Of a stretch of 64,000 nt of DNA, positions 1 to 8,219 are shown one piece after another. The stretch spans positions 3,224,001-3,288,000 of the forward strand of contig NZ_CP097218.1 in assembly GCF_023373525.1 (NCBI RefSeq), in the 5' to 3' direction. The translations under genes and the position numbers were made by a program. This DNA is from Brachybacterium kimchii (GTDB taxonomy: Bacteria; Actinomycetota; Actinomycetes; Actinomycetales; Dermabacteraceae). The first letter of the stretch is position 1. Every line of letters starts with the position of its first letter. The notes below the pieces were generated by a model. That model saw only the letters and a list, made by a program, of their open reading frames with translations. It made no database searches and was not told where the DNA came from.

Positions 1-1079
1 CGCTCCGAGACCAGGATGACCAGCGCGAGCGGGGCGATCGCCGCCGCCGAGCCGATGAGCACCGAGCGTCGGCCGAAGCGCTCGCCGAGGAGCCCGCCCA
101 CCAGGTAGAAGACGACCCCGGCGGCTCCGCCGACGAGGAGCAGCGCGGCCACGGCGGAGGACGCCCAGCCCTTCACCTCCGCCATCCAGTAGGCGAGGTA
201 GATGTTCGTGGCGACATAGGACATGCCGTACAGCAGCCAGGTGACCGAGAGGCTCACGGCCGTGCGCCGCACTCCTCCGGCGGCCGAGAACAGCTGGCGG
301 AAGGTGCCCTTCTCGAGCTGGGAGACATCCACCGGCATCACTCGCTGCAGGCGCGCGACCTCCGCGTCGTCCCCGCGGCCTAGCGCCGCGCGCAGCGAGC
401 GGATGTGCAGGTAGCGGGGCGACTCGCGGACCTTCGCGCGGGCGATCGCGACGAGCACGAGCGGCAGCACGCCGAAGAGGAACACCGCCCGCCAGCCCAG
501 GCCCGAGACCAGCAGGTACATCCCCGAGGCCATGAACACGCCCACGGTGTACCCGGACTGGACGATCGAGTAGAGCATGCCGCGGCGCCGGGCGGGCACC
601 TGCTCGTTCACGAGCGTCACGGAGACCGCGAGCTCGGCGTTGGCGAAGCCCGAGGCCAGCGCGCGCACCAGCACCAGGCTCCAGAACCCCTGCACGAAGA
701 ACGTCAGGCCCGTGAACACGCCGGCCGCGATCAGGCACAGCATCCAGGCGAAGCGCCTGCCGCGGGCGTCCATCACGCGGCCCATCCACAGCGCGATCGC
801 GAACTCCGCGGCGTAGACGAGCATGCCCATCACGCCGAGCGCCGAGGCGGAGATGCCCAGTTCGGAGGTGATGTCCGCGATGGTCAGGTTGAACAGGTTG
901 GTGTCGTAGGCCGCGAGCGCCCAGCCCAGCAGCGCGACGATCACGAGGTAGATCGTGTAGCGGCGACCGGGATCGGTGTCGAGGGGGCCGGGGGCGAGGG
1001 CGCCGGGGGCGACGGGGGAGTCTCCGGCGGGCGCGCGGGAGGCGGTGGCCGGATCGGGCTGCGGGATGCGTGAGTCCAC
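1..1079 (-). CDS. MFS transporter, C-terminal part beyond window edge
   Basis: Major facilitator superfamily permease, presumably a sugar/proton symporter of the cytoplasmic membrane. About 359 codons are visible. A hydrophilic N-terminal stretch of about 40 residues leads into a first helix (YLVIVALLGWALAAYDTNLF), then the cytoplasmic loop MGRVMDARGRR after helix 2, typical of MFS, and a later LLGERFGRRSVL loop in the second half. The start is GTG at 1079, chosen because GAGGAG lies just upstream; the gene runs off the left edge, so the last helices are unseen. It is on the same strand as the AraC gene behind it and close to an alpha-galactosidase gene, so uptake of a galactoside is plausible but not shown. 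Confidence 0.85.
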   Translation of the reverse strand, partial: MDSRIPQPDPATASRAPAGDSPVAPGALAPGPLDTDPGRRYTIYLVIVALLGWALAAYDTNLFNLTIADITSELGISASALGVMGMLVYAAEFAIALWMGRVMDARGRRFAWMLCLIAAGVFTGLTFFVQGFWSLVLVRALASGFANAELAVSVTLVNEQVPARRRGMLYSIVQSGYTVGVFMASGMYLLVSGLGWRAVFLFGVLPLVLVAIARAKVRESPRYLHIRSLRAALGRGDDAEVARLQRVMPVDVSQLEKGTFRQLFSAAGGVRRTAVSLSVTWLLYGMSYVATNIYLAYWMAEVKGWASSAVAALLLVGGAAGVVFYLVGGLLGERFGRRSVLIGSAAAIAPLALVILVSE

Positions 1080-1187
1080 GGTGACTCCTCGTCGAGTGGG
1101 CGTGTGCTGGCGGCGGGCGCGCGGAGGCGGGGTCTCGGCGCGGCGGGGTCGCGGAGGCGCCGCGGCTCAGGCCAGACCGTAGAACAC

Positions 1188-1205
1188 AACCGGTTGACCG
1201 GTCAA
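1188..1205 (-). promoter_or_regulatory. Tandem palindromes upstream of the MFS gene (candidate operator/promoter)
   Basis: Two overlapping perfect palindromes, AACCGGTT (1188-1195) and TTGACCGGTCAA (1194-1205), lie about 110 bp upstream of the MFS start. Read on the minus strand, TTGACC could be a -35 element, with TACGGT 18 bp further as a weak -10. The pattern suggests an operator for a LacI- or TetR-like repressor or for the neighbouring AraC protein. Inference only. Confidence 0.4.
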
Positions 1206-1241
1206 TGGTGGAGGGTGGTGGGAACCGCAGCGGCGCAGGGG

Positions 1242-2093
1242 TCAGTGCCCCAGGCGCCGATATTCACGCGGAGCCATGCCGCACGCGGCCGTGACGTGGC
1301 TGTAGAAGCTGCTGAGCGAGCCGAACCCGCTCGCCGAGGCGATCTCCGCCGTGGTGAGCTCACTCGTGATCAGCAGGCGCTGCGCCTCGGCGACCCGGCA
1401 CATGGTGAGGTACTCGCCGATCGTCACGCCCACTGCCTGGCGGAAAACGGTCATCGCGTGTGAGGGCGCGAGGTGGACGGCGCTCGCGACGTCGGCCACG
1501 GCGAGCTCGTCCGTGAAGCCGTCCATCACCACCTGCGCCATTGTGCGCACATGCTGCAGGCGCTCGGCGGTCAGGCCGCGCCTCCCGCCGTCCGACGGGC
1601 CGGCCGGGGAGGCGTGCTCGATCTCCGCCTGCAGGATCCGCAGCAGGGAGGCGCGGATCTCGAGCAGGGCGAACTCCTCACGGGCCCTGTCGCCGATCTC
1701 CTCCAGCCAGAGGCTCGTCATCCCTGCGAACCGTGCCACCAGCTCGGGTGCCTCGACCACCAGGGGCCGGGCGCGCAGAAGAGCCCTCACCGCGTCCTCG
1801 GGAAGACCCCAGCGCATCGCCGTCGCGAGCGGGACGTGGACCCAGCACACGTCGCCCGGCCGGGAGTCCACGAGACCGTGCGGCTGGGTCGCCCAGAACA
1901 TCGCGATCCGGCCCTCGCGGACGATGAGCGGGGCGCCCGCATGCAGGTACCGCAGCTCCCCGCGCACCACCACGTTGATCTCGATGTCGTTGTGCCGGTG
2001 CATCGTCTCCATGACGGGCGGGTCGCCGCGGCGGCACCACAGTCCCTGGTCCGCGGCGACGACCTCGGACCTCGAGCCGGGGGAGCCTGCCAT
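1242..2093 (-). CDS. AraC family transcriptional regulator
   Basis: DNA-binding regulator of 283 residues. The N-terminal half is a cupin-like sensor domain (METMHRHNDIEINVVVRGEL) of the kind that binds a sugar. The C-terminal 100 residues hold the double helix-turn-helix of AraC/XylS proteins, with LAVADVASAVHLAPSHAMTV as the first HTH and TTAEIASASGFGSLSSFYSH followed by MAPREYRR as the second. Overall it resembles MelR-type regulators. The ATG at 2093 was chosen because the cupin begins shortly after it; reading further upstream gives only low-complexity Arg/Pro sequence. No clear Shine-Dalgarno precedes it. It lies just behind the MFS gene on the same strand and near the GH4 gene, so control of that sugar cluster is likely. 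Confidence 0.85.
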   Translation of the reverse strand: MAGSPGSRSEVVAADQGLWCRRGDPPVMETMHRHNDIEINVVVRGELRYLHAGAPLIVREGRIAMFWATQPHGLVDSRPGDVCWVHVPLATAMRWGLPEDAVRALLRARPLVVEAPELVARFAGMTSLWLEEIGDRAREEFALLEIRASLLRILQAEIEHASPAGPSDGGRRGLTAERLQHVRTMAQVVMDGFTDELAVADVASAVHLAPSHAMTVFRQAVGVTIGEYLTMCRVAEAQRLLITSELTTAEIASASGFGSLSSFYSHVTAACGMAPREYRRLGH

Positions 2094-2251
2094 GGCATCA
2101 CAGTAGGCGGCGCGCACGCCGGACCAGGGGCCGCCCGCACCGGGGCAGGGGCCGTGCAGAGGCGGCCGCGCGCGGTCCGCGCGCATGCCCCGACATCCCC
2201 GAAGGCGTAACGTCGGGGTCCCCACGGGCAGCGAAGGATCGAGGCGACATC

Positions 2252-3049
2252 ATGCGCTCCAGCGTCATGAGCATCCGCACCATCACCCGCAGCGCCTGCG
2301 CGCTCTCGGCGACCGCACTCCTCGCGCTCGGGGCGGCGAGCTGCGGGAACGGTTCCGATGACGGCTCCGGGGACACCGCGCAGGGCGGCGACTCCGCGGC
2401 GAGCGACAGCGGTGGAGCGAGCCAGGAGCCCGCCGACGGCACCTCCGACGGCGGAGGCGGGTCCGATTCCGGCGCGTCGTCCGACCAGTCGTCGGACGGC
2501 TCCTCGGACAAGGGATCCTCGGACAATGGGTCCTCGGACGACGACTCCTCGGTGGCCTCCAAGGGAGCGGGCTCCGGGACCGCCTCGGGCAAGGCCGACG
2601 GCGGCGGCAGCAACGACGAGGTCTCCGACTGCACCGCGTCGGACCTCGACGTCTCCGTCAGCCAGGGGGACCCGGCGGCCGGGAGCGTCATGTTCACGAT
2701 CTCCTTCACGAACACCGGCGACGACCCCTGCCGCATCGGCGGGTACCCGGGCGTCTCCGCCGTCGGCGACGGGAACGGCACCCAGCTGGGGAAGGCCGCG
2801 CAGCGCGGCCAGGCCGGCAAGGCCGCGGTCCTGATCCCGAACGGCCACGCCGAGGCGTCGCTGAAGGCGGTCGACGTGGGCGACGGCGGCGGCCCCCTCG
2901 GCGACGAGTGCAAGGCGACCGACGCCGACGGCTGGCGCATCTACGCGCCGGGCTCGAAGAAGGCGGCGTACGTCGAGCAGGACGGCCTGCACGGCTGCGC
3001 GGGCGACGTCGACTGGCTGACCGTCGACGGGGTGCACGGGATGAAGTGA
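2252..3049 (+). CDS. DUF4232-type lipoprotein
   Basis: Predicted secreted lipoprotein of 265 residues. It has a positively charged start, a hydrophobic stretch and a lipobox LGAASC, so Cys31 should be lipidated at the outer face of the membrane. Residues 35-125 form a Ser/Asp/Gly-rich linker. The last 140 residues are a compact domain with conserved cysteines (SDCTASDL, DDPCRIGGYPGV, LGDECKA, GLHGCAG) that matches DUF4232, an actinobacterial extracellular beta-sandwich of unknown function. Its first ATG is followed by a second in-frame ATG (MRSSVMSIR); either could be used. A TAACGT box at 2208-2213 may be its -10 element. No functional link to the neighbours is evident. Confidence 0.8.
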   Translation: MRSSVMSIRTITRSACALSATALLALGAASCGNGSDDGSGDTAQGGDSAASDSGGASQEPADGTSDGGGGSDSGASSDQSSDGSSDKGSSDNGSSDDDSSVASKGAGSGTASGKADGGGSNDEVSDCTASDLDVSVSQGDPAAGSVMFTISFTNTGDDPCRIGGYPGVSAVGDGNGTQLGKAAQRGQAGKAAVLIPNGHAEASLKAVDVGDGGGPLGDECKATDADGWRIYAPGSKKAAYVEQDGLHGCAGDVDWLTVDGVHGMK

Positions 3050-3217
3050 CCGGACCGCCGCGCACCTGAGCGGCGGCGCCCGCGGATCCGGGCCTGCGAC
3101 CGGGGATCCGGGCCTGCGCCTGCGGAAGCGGGCCGACGGCCACGGATAAGGATCAGCATCGAAGGATCCTGGAAGAACGGCGCACGATCCCGCGAGACCT
3201 CCCCCGTGGTGCGTCCA

Positions 3218-3223
3218 TAGCGT
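3218..3223 (+). promoter_or_regulatory. Candidate -10 element for a leaderless melA-like transcript
   Basis: TAGCGT ends exactly 6 bases before the ATG at 3230, the spacing expected when transcription starts on the A of the start codon. There is no convincing Shine-Dalgarno before the ATG, which agrees with a leaderless mRNA, common in actinobacteria. No good -35 was found. Confidence 0.35.
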
Positions 3224-3229
3224 GGGCGC

Positions 3230-4669
3230 ATGACCACGAAGACGTTCGTCACCTCCCCCAAGATCACCATCATCGGCGCCGGCGGGTACGTGTTCCCCTT
3301 CCGCCTGATCGGCGACATCCTCAGCTTCCCCGCCCTGCGCGACGCGACCCTGTGCCTCATGGACGTGCGGCCCGAGAAGCTCGGTCCCGTGGCCCAGGCC
3401 GCACGCGACCTCGTGGCCCATCACGGCTTCGCCGCGCGGGTCGAGGAGACGACCGATCGCCGCGCGGCCCTCGAGGGCGCCGACGTCGTCGTCATCACCT
3501 TCCAGGTGGGCGGGATCCCGTCCTACCGGCACGACGTCGAGATCCCGCGGAAGTACGGCATCGACCAGGCCGTCGGCGACACCGTCGGCCCCGGCGGCGT
3601 GTTCCGCTTCCTGCGCTCCGTCCCCGCCTACGCCGAGATCGCGGCCGACGCGCGCGAGGTGTGCCCCGACGCCGCCTTCATCAATTATGCGAACCCGATG
3701 GCCATGGCGACCGCGTACCTCAACGCCCAGGGCCTGCGCACCGTGGGGCTGTGCCACAGCGTGCAGGGGACCACGCGGATGCTCGCCCGCACCCTCGACG
3801 TCCCCTACGACGAGGTCTCCTACCGCTGCGCGGGCATCAACCACCAGGCGTGGGTGCTCGAGCTGTTCCGCGGTCAGGAGGACCTCTACCCGCGTCTGCG
3901 CGAGGTGATGGCGCAGCGGCACCGGCCCGGCCGCGCCGCCGCGGACCTCGCCGGGGACGACGGCGACCACTCCGAGGCGGCCGAGGCGGCCAGCACCTAC
4001 GAGGGCGGCAACGAGCAGGTGCGCACGTCGATCATGAACACCTTCGGGTACTTCCAGACCGAGTCGAGCCACCACGCCTCGGAGTACGTGCCCTACTTCC
4101 GCAAGGATCCGGAGACCACGAAGGAGTACATCCCCGAGCGCTGGGACTACTTCGAGATCTGCGCCGCGCACGACGACCAGGGCGACATCGACGACCAGCT
4201 CGAGCGGTTGAAGGCCGAGCTCGCGCCGAGCGTCGAGTACGGCGCGCAGATCGTGAACTCGATCGTCACCGGCACACCCAGCGTCGTGCACGGGAACGTG
4301 CCGAACCGGGGCGCCCTCATCACGAACCTCCCGGCCGACGCCTGCGTCGAGGTGCCCTGCCTGGTCGATGCCAGGGGCGTGCAGCCGACCTCCGTCGGCG
4401 ACCTCCCGCCGCAGCTCGCGGCCCTGAACCGCACCAACGTCAACGTCCAGACCCTCGCCGTGCGCGCGGCGCTGACCGGTGACGTCGAGAACGTGTTCCA
4501 GGCCGTGGCGCTCGACCCCCTGACCTCGGCCCAGCTCACGCTCGAGCAGGCGCGCGCCATGACCGGCGAGCTGCTCGAGGCGCATCGCGAGCTGCTCCCG
4601 AGCGCGCTGCGCCCGGTCCCTGTCCCCGCTCAGCCGCGGCTGTCGAGTGCGCGCTGGTGCTCGGCGTAG
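3230..4669 (+). CDS. melA: Alpha-galactosidase, glycoside hydrolase family 4
   Basis: Cytoplasmic NAD- and Mn-dependent glycosidase of 479 residues. The Rossmann motif (ITIIGAGGYVFP) is at the N-terminus. GH4 subfamilies can be told apart by the metal-site signature: here it is CHSVQ with Cys175, the form described for alpha-galactosidases, and the second metal ligand is His205 in GINHQAW. GH4 enzymes work by transient oxidation at C3 and elimination, so they need no acid pair. The substrate would be melibiose or a related galactoside imported by the nearby MFS permease. The last 40 bases overlap the end of the convergent aldo/keto reductase gene. A role as alpha-glucosidase is less likely, as that group carries CHEV. 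Confidence 0.88.
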   Translation: MTTKTFVTSPKITIIGAGGYVFPFRLIGDILSFPALRDATLCLMDVRPEKLGPVAQAARDLVAHHGFAARVEETTDRRAALEGADVVVITFQVGGIPSYRHDVEIPRKYGIDQAVGDTVGPGGVFRFLRSVPAYAEIAADAREVCPDAAFINYANPMAMATAYLNAQGLRTVGLCHSVQGTTRMLARTLDVPYDEVSYRCAGINHQAWVLELFRGQEDLYPRLREVMAQRHRPGRAAADLAGDDGDHSEAAEAASTYEGGNEQVRTSIMNTFGYFQTESSHHASEYVPYFRKDPETTKEYIPERWDYFEICAAHDDQGDIDDQLERLKAELAPSVEYGAQIVNSIVTGTPSVVHGNVPNRGALITNLPADACVEVPCLVDARGVQPTSVGDLPPQLAALNRTNVNVQTLAVRAALTGDVENVFQAVALDPLTSAQLTLEQARAMTGELLEAHRELLPSALRPVPVPAQPRLSSARWCSA

Positions 4670-5700
4670 AACTCGGACTCGGCGGGGTCGGGGCGGTCCT
4701 GGCCGTTCAGCAGGCGGTGCCAGAGCGGGTAGTAGGCGGGCTGCTGGGTGAGCGCGGTGAGGCGGTCCCGGGCATCGTCGGGCAGCGTGAGGTCGCCGGC
4801 CTCGAGGTCCTCCACGAACTCGTCGAACCGACGGGCCGCGATCACCGCGCCGGCGATTCCGGGGCGTCCGAGGATCCAGGCGATCACGACCTGCGGGATG
4901 CTCCAGCCGAGGTCGACCGCGATCTCGTCGAGCTGCTCGATGATGTCGAAGGCGCGCTCGCGGTCGACCACGTGCGGCTCGGGCCAGCCCGCGCCCTGGC
5001 GGGTGTCGGGCGAGGTCTTCTCGCCGCGTCGCACCTTCCCTGTCAGCAGACCCTCGCCGAGGGGGCTCCAGGCGAAGGTCCCCACGCCCAGGTCCCGCGC
5101 GGCGGGGAGGATCTCGTACTCGATCTCGCGGGCCTCGGGCGTGTAGTAGACCTGCTGGGCGATGGGGCCCTCGAGACCGGCCATCCGCGCCTCGTAGACG
5201 GTCTTCGCGAGCTGCCAGCCGCTGTAGTTCGACACTCCCCAGTAGCGGATCTTGCCCTCGCGGATGAGCTCGTTCGCGACGCGGATGGTCTCGAGGATCG
5301 GGGTCTGTCCGTCCCACTGGTGCATGTACAGCAGGTCGAGGTGATCGGTGCCCAGGCGCTCGAGGCTCTGGTCGACGGAGCGCCGCACGTGAATCCTGCT
5401 CGCCCCGGAGTCGTTGGGTCCCTCACCCACGGGGCTGCGCGTCTTGGAGGTGAGCACGATGTCCTCGCGACGACCGCTCATCGCCTCCCCGAGGACGCGC
5501 TCGGAGTCTCCCGCGGAGTAGATGTTCGCGGTGTCGATGAAGTTCACGCCGCGCGACAGGGCCTCGTCGAGCTGCCTGCGGGCCTCCTCGACGCCGAGGC
5601 CGGCGATCTTCTCGAAGCCGCCGCCCGACCCGAAGGGGATGGTCCCGAGCGCCAGGCGGGAGACGCGGAGGCCGGAGGATCCGAGGGTGACCGTGTCCAT
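4630..5700 (-). CDS. Aldo/keto reductase
   Basis: NADPH-dependent oxidoreductase of 356 residues with an (alpha/beta)8 barrel. Family signatures are visible: the start TLGSSGLRVSRLALGTIPFG, the catalytic region GVNFIDTANIYSAGDSE with Asp and Tyr, the Lys in IVLTSKT, and HQWDGQTPILET after the LDLLYMH strand. The cofactor end contains IAWILGRPGIAGAVIAARR. It belongs to the YajO/YghZ-like group acting on sugar aldehydes or ketosugars; the true substrate cannot be told. The ATG at 5700 was taken because GGAAGGA lies 7 bases upstream. The 3' end overlaps the alpha-galactosidase gene by 40 bp in convergent orientation. It may process a sugar released by the cluster. Confidence 0.88.
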   Translation of the reverse strand: MDTVTLGSSGLRVSRLALGTIPFGSGGGFEKIAGLGVEEARRQLDEALSRGVNFIDTANIYSAGDSERVLGEAMSGRREDIVLTSKTRSPVGEGPNDSGASRIHVRRSVDQSLERLGTDHLDLLYMHQWDGQTPILETIRVANELIREGKIRYWGVSNYSGWQLAKTVYEARMAGLEGPIAQQVYYTPEAREIEYEILPAARDLGVGTFAWSPLGEGLLTGKVRRGEKTSPDTRQGAGWPEPHVVDRERAFDIIEQLDEIAVDLGWSIPQVVIAWILGRPGIAGAVIAARRFDEFVEDLEAGDLTLPDDARDRLTALTQQPAYYPLWHRLLNGQDRPDPAESEFYAEHQRALDSRG

Positions 5701-5817
5701 GAGCAGGTCCTTCCGTGCGGCAGGGCCCGGCCGCTCCGAGCCCCGGGACCCTCGACGGTACGTCGGATCCGGCGCCATGTCCTCAGGCGATCGCGCAGGG
5801 GTCCGGGACGGCCCGGG

Positions 5818-7392
5818 TCACCGCGGCGGATCGGCCGGGCGTCCCGCGGCTGTGTGCTCCTCGGCGGCGAGTCCTTCGGCCTCATGCCCCTCGGGCCCGT
5901 GCCCCTCGGCGGCCGACGGGACCGCCCATCGCCAGTTGTGCGGGGCCTCCCGGGGGCGGTAGGCGCCGACGGGGAGGTCGTCGGCCACGCGCATCATCCA
6001 CAGGGCGAGCCGTCGCAGCAGACCCTCGCGGACCTCGGCGAGCGCGGGGTCGTCGATGAGGTCGTGGATCTCGGCGGGGTCCTCCTGCAGGTCGTGGAGG
6101 GAGAAGGTGCCGAGGTCGTCGGCGATCAGCTTGTACCGGCCGTCCACGACCATCCGCATCTCGCCGCTCTGGGTGACGGAGTTCAGCTCGTCGAAGGAGC
6201 GACCCTCGTAGGGGAAGTGGAGGGGCGGCCGGTCGCCCTCCCCGTACGAGACGCCCCCGTACCCGTGCTCCGCGTACATCGTGGAGAACTCCTCGGCCGG
6301 TGCCTCTTCGCCCTTGAGCAGCGGGAGCAGGGACCTGCCCTGCACACCCGGCGGGAAAGGCGCCCCGACGAGCTCGCAGAGCGTCGGCAGCACGTCCACG
6401 ATCGAGACCGGCTCCGCTCGTCGCTGGGAGGCGATGCCGGGGCCGGCGACGCCCAGCGGGATGCGCACCAGCGCCTCCGGCAGCCCCGCGCCCTTGCGCT
6501 GCAGGCCGTACTCGCCGACGAGGTCCCCGTGGTCGCTGAGCACGATCACGACGGTGTCGTCGAGCACGGGCCCCAGACGGTCCAGCAGCCGGCCGATCTG
6601 GTCGTCGATGAGCCGGAGCATCCCCAGGTAGTTCGCCCGCAGTCGCCTCCACTCGGTGTCGAAGCCGGGGCGCTTCTCCTCGATCAGCGAGTGCAGCCAG
6701 CGGAACCTCCACCCCATCCGGTCCAGGACCTCGGGCCCGACCGTCCGGTCGGGGACCTCGGCCGGGTCGAACATGCTGAAGTACGGCTCGGGCACCTGGT
6801 AGGGGTTGTGGGGCTCGGGGAACGAGACCCACAGCAGGAACGGGTCCTCGCCCGTCCTCGCGTCGAGGTCCCGGATCGCCCCGTCGATGATCCGGGCCGG
6901 CAGCTGCACCTCGGGGCCGAACGGAGCCGGGTCGTGGGCGACCGAGTGGTCGAGCTCGTGCAGCCAGGCGTCGAAGGCCTCCTGCTCGGGGCTGTCCGCG
7001 GGGCCTCCCTCGTGCATGAACGGCCCGTGATAGGCATCGAAGTCCTCGGGCTGGGCGTGCATGTGGGGTTTGCCCGCGAAGTGCAGGCGATAGCCGCGCC
7101 CGCGCAGCACGTCCAGCAGGTCCGAGGAATAGACGGCCTGCTGGGGCGTGGAGTTCTGGCGCACGCGGTGCGCCGAGGGGAAACGACCGGTGAGCAGGCT
7201 CGTGCGGGCCGGGACGCACGCGGGCGCGCTCGTGTACGCCCTCTCGAAGCGCGTGCCGTCCTCGAGCAGCGCATCCACGCGGGGCATCGAGTCCGGGCCG
7301 CCCGCACCGGCGGTGAAGCCGGTGCGCTGCTGGTCCGTCATCAGGATCAGGATGTTCGGGCGGGCTGGGGGTTCGGTCGGTTCGCTGGGCAT
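5818..7392 (-). CDS. Type I sulfatase (arylsulfatase family)
   Basis: Sulfate-ester hydrolase of 524 residues. The metal-binding start NILILMTDQQR supplies an Asp-Asp-type site, and the active-site signature C-x-P-x-R is present as ACVPARTSLLTGR with Cys59, the residue converted to formylglycine. Further motifs are GKPHMHAQ, SFPEPHNPY and VIVLSDHGDLVGEYGL, which carry the other metal ligands, and the C-terminal substrate-side domain with GRYKLIAD. There is no signal peptide, so it may work inside the cell on imported sulfated sugars. The ATG at 7392 follows GGAAGGA. It lies 117 bp upstream of the aldo/keto reductase on the same strand, so the two may be co-transcribed. An anaerobic-type or FGE maturase was not seen in the window. 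Confidence 0.88.
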   Translation of the reverse strand: MPSEPTEPPARPNILILMTDQQRTGFTAGAGGPDSMPRVDALLEDGTRFERAYTSAPACVPARTSLLTGRFPSAHRVRQNSTPQQAVYSSDLLDVLRGRGYRLHFAGKPHMHAQPEDFDAYHGPFMHEGGPADSPEQEAFDAWLHELDHSVAHDPAPFGPEVQLPARIIDGAIRDLDARTGEDPFLLWVSFPEPHNPYQVPEPYFSMFDPAEVPDRTVGPEVLDRMGWRFRWLHSLIEEKRPGFDTEWRRLRANYLGMLRLIDDQIGRLLDRLGPVLDDTVVIVLSDHGDLVGEYGLQRKGAGLPEALVRIPLGVAGPGIASQRRAEPVSIVDVLPTLCELVGAPFPPGVQGRSLLPLLKGEEAPAEEFSTMYAEHGYGGVSYGEGDRPPLHFPYEGRSFDELNSVTQSGEMRMVVDGRYKLIADDLGTFSLHDLQEDPAEIHDLIDDPALAEVREGLLRRLALWMMRVADDLPVGAYRPREAPHNWRWAVPSAAEGHGPEGHEAEGLAAEEHTAAGRPADPPR

Positions 7393-7525
7393 GGGCCGAG
7401 GAGTCCTTCCGGGGCGGCATCGGCGCCGCGCCTCGCAGCAGATGCTACGGGGCGGCACCGGCGTCGGCCGGGGGCCCCGCGTCAGGCCTGCGCCCCTCCG
7501 CGCTCCCGCGCCCGCTCGCGACCCC

Positions 7526-7554
7526 TTGTTCACCATGTGGTCGCCGCGTAGCGT
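7526..7554 (+). promoter_or_regulatory. Candidate promoter of the dps-like gene
   Basis: TTGTTC at 7526-7531 and TAGCGT at 7549-7554 are separated by exactly 17 bp and precede the Dps-like start at 7590 with a GAAGGAGA ribosome site between. This is the best sigma-70-like promoter on the plus strand of this region. Confidence 0.55.
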
Positions 7555-7589
7555 CGGAGGCGTCCACCGTCGAACGAAGGAGATGCACG

Positions 7590-8117
7590 ATGAACGAGAC
7601 CGTCGACGTCCCGACCCCGGCCGGAGCCGAACGCACGCGGCCCGAGAACGCCGAGGGAGGCTTCCTCGCCTCCGACGCCCTGGCCAAGAATCTGCAGCGC
7701 GTGCTCGTGGAGCTCACGGCCCTCCACCTCGTGGGCAAGCAGGCCCACTGGAACATCGTGGGGCCGAACTTCCGCGATCTGCACCTGAACCTCGACGAGG
7801 TCGTGGACATCGCGCGGGAGGCCGCCGACGACATCGCCGAGCGGATGCGCGCACTCCACGCCACGCCCGACGGCCGCCCCGCAGTCGTCGCCGAGCAGAA
7901 CTCCCTGCCCGAGTTCCCTCAGGGCGAGGTGCTCACCCACGACGCGATCGACCTCGTGACCTCGGCGATCGAGGCGACCGTCGGCAGCATGCGCTACGTC
8001 CACGACGAGGTCGACGAGGCCGATCCGACCTCTGCCGACATCCTCCACGGCATCATCGAGAAGCTCGAGCAGCAGGCCTGGTTCATCAGCGCCGAGACGC
8101 GCACCCCGGCGAACTGA
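7590..8117 (+). CDS. dps: Dps/ferritin-like DNA-protection protein
   Basis: Ferritin-fold protein of 175 residues that would assemble into a 12-subunit shell, oxidise Fe(II) with peroxide and shield DNA during starvation or oxidative stress. The Dps ferroxidase ligands are recognisable: His53 in VGKQAHWNIVG, the Asp in LHLNLDEVVDIARE and the following Glu in AREAADDIAERM. The C-terminal helix LEQQAWFISAE is typical of the family. A 25-residue N-terminal extension precedes the first helix and could contact DNA. The start has GAAGGAGATGCACG immediately upstream. The gene stands alone, between a divergent sulfatase and a lipoprotein gene. Length agrees with actinobacterial Dps proteins. Confidence 0.93.
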   Translation: MNETVDVPTPAGAERTRPENAEGGFLASDALAKNLQRVLVELTALHLVGKQAHWNIVGPNFRDLHLNLDEVVDIAREAADDIAERMRALHATPDGRPAVVAEQNSLPEFPQGEVLTHDAIDLVTSAIEATVGSMRYVHDEVDEADPTSADILHGIIEKLEQQAWFISAETRTPAN

Positions 8118-8219
8118 GCGCGACCCGCACGGCCGGGACTTGGCCGCCCGTGGGGGTTGCTGAGCCCAGGTGCTGCGGAGCTGAGGCATTGCGGAACCGA
8201 GAAGAAGAGGGCAGGCCGG

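Noticed and set aside
1787..5317. A 1176-codon open frame on the minus strand
   Set aside because: It lies antisense or out of frame to the AraC, DUF4232 and alpha-galactosidase genes and codes for Arg/Gly/Val-rich sequence with no domain. Long shadow frames are normal in such GC-rich DNA.
4657..7551. A 964-codon open frame on the plus strand
   Set aside because: It runs antisense to the aldo/keto reductase and sulfatase genes, both with intact family motifs.
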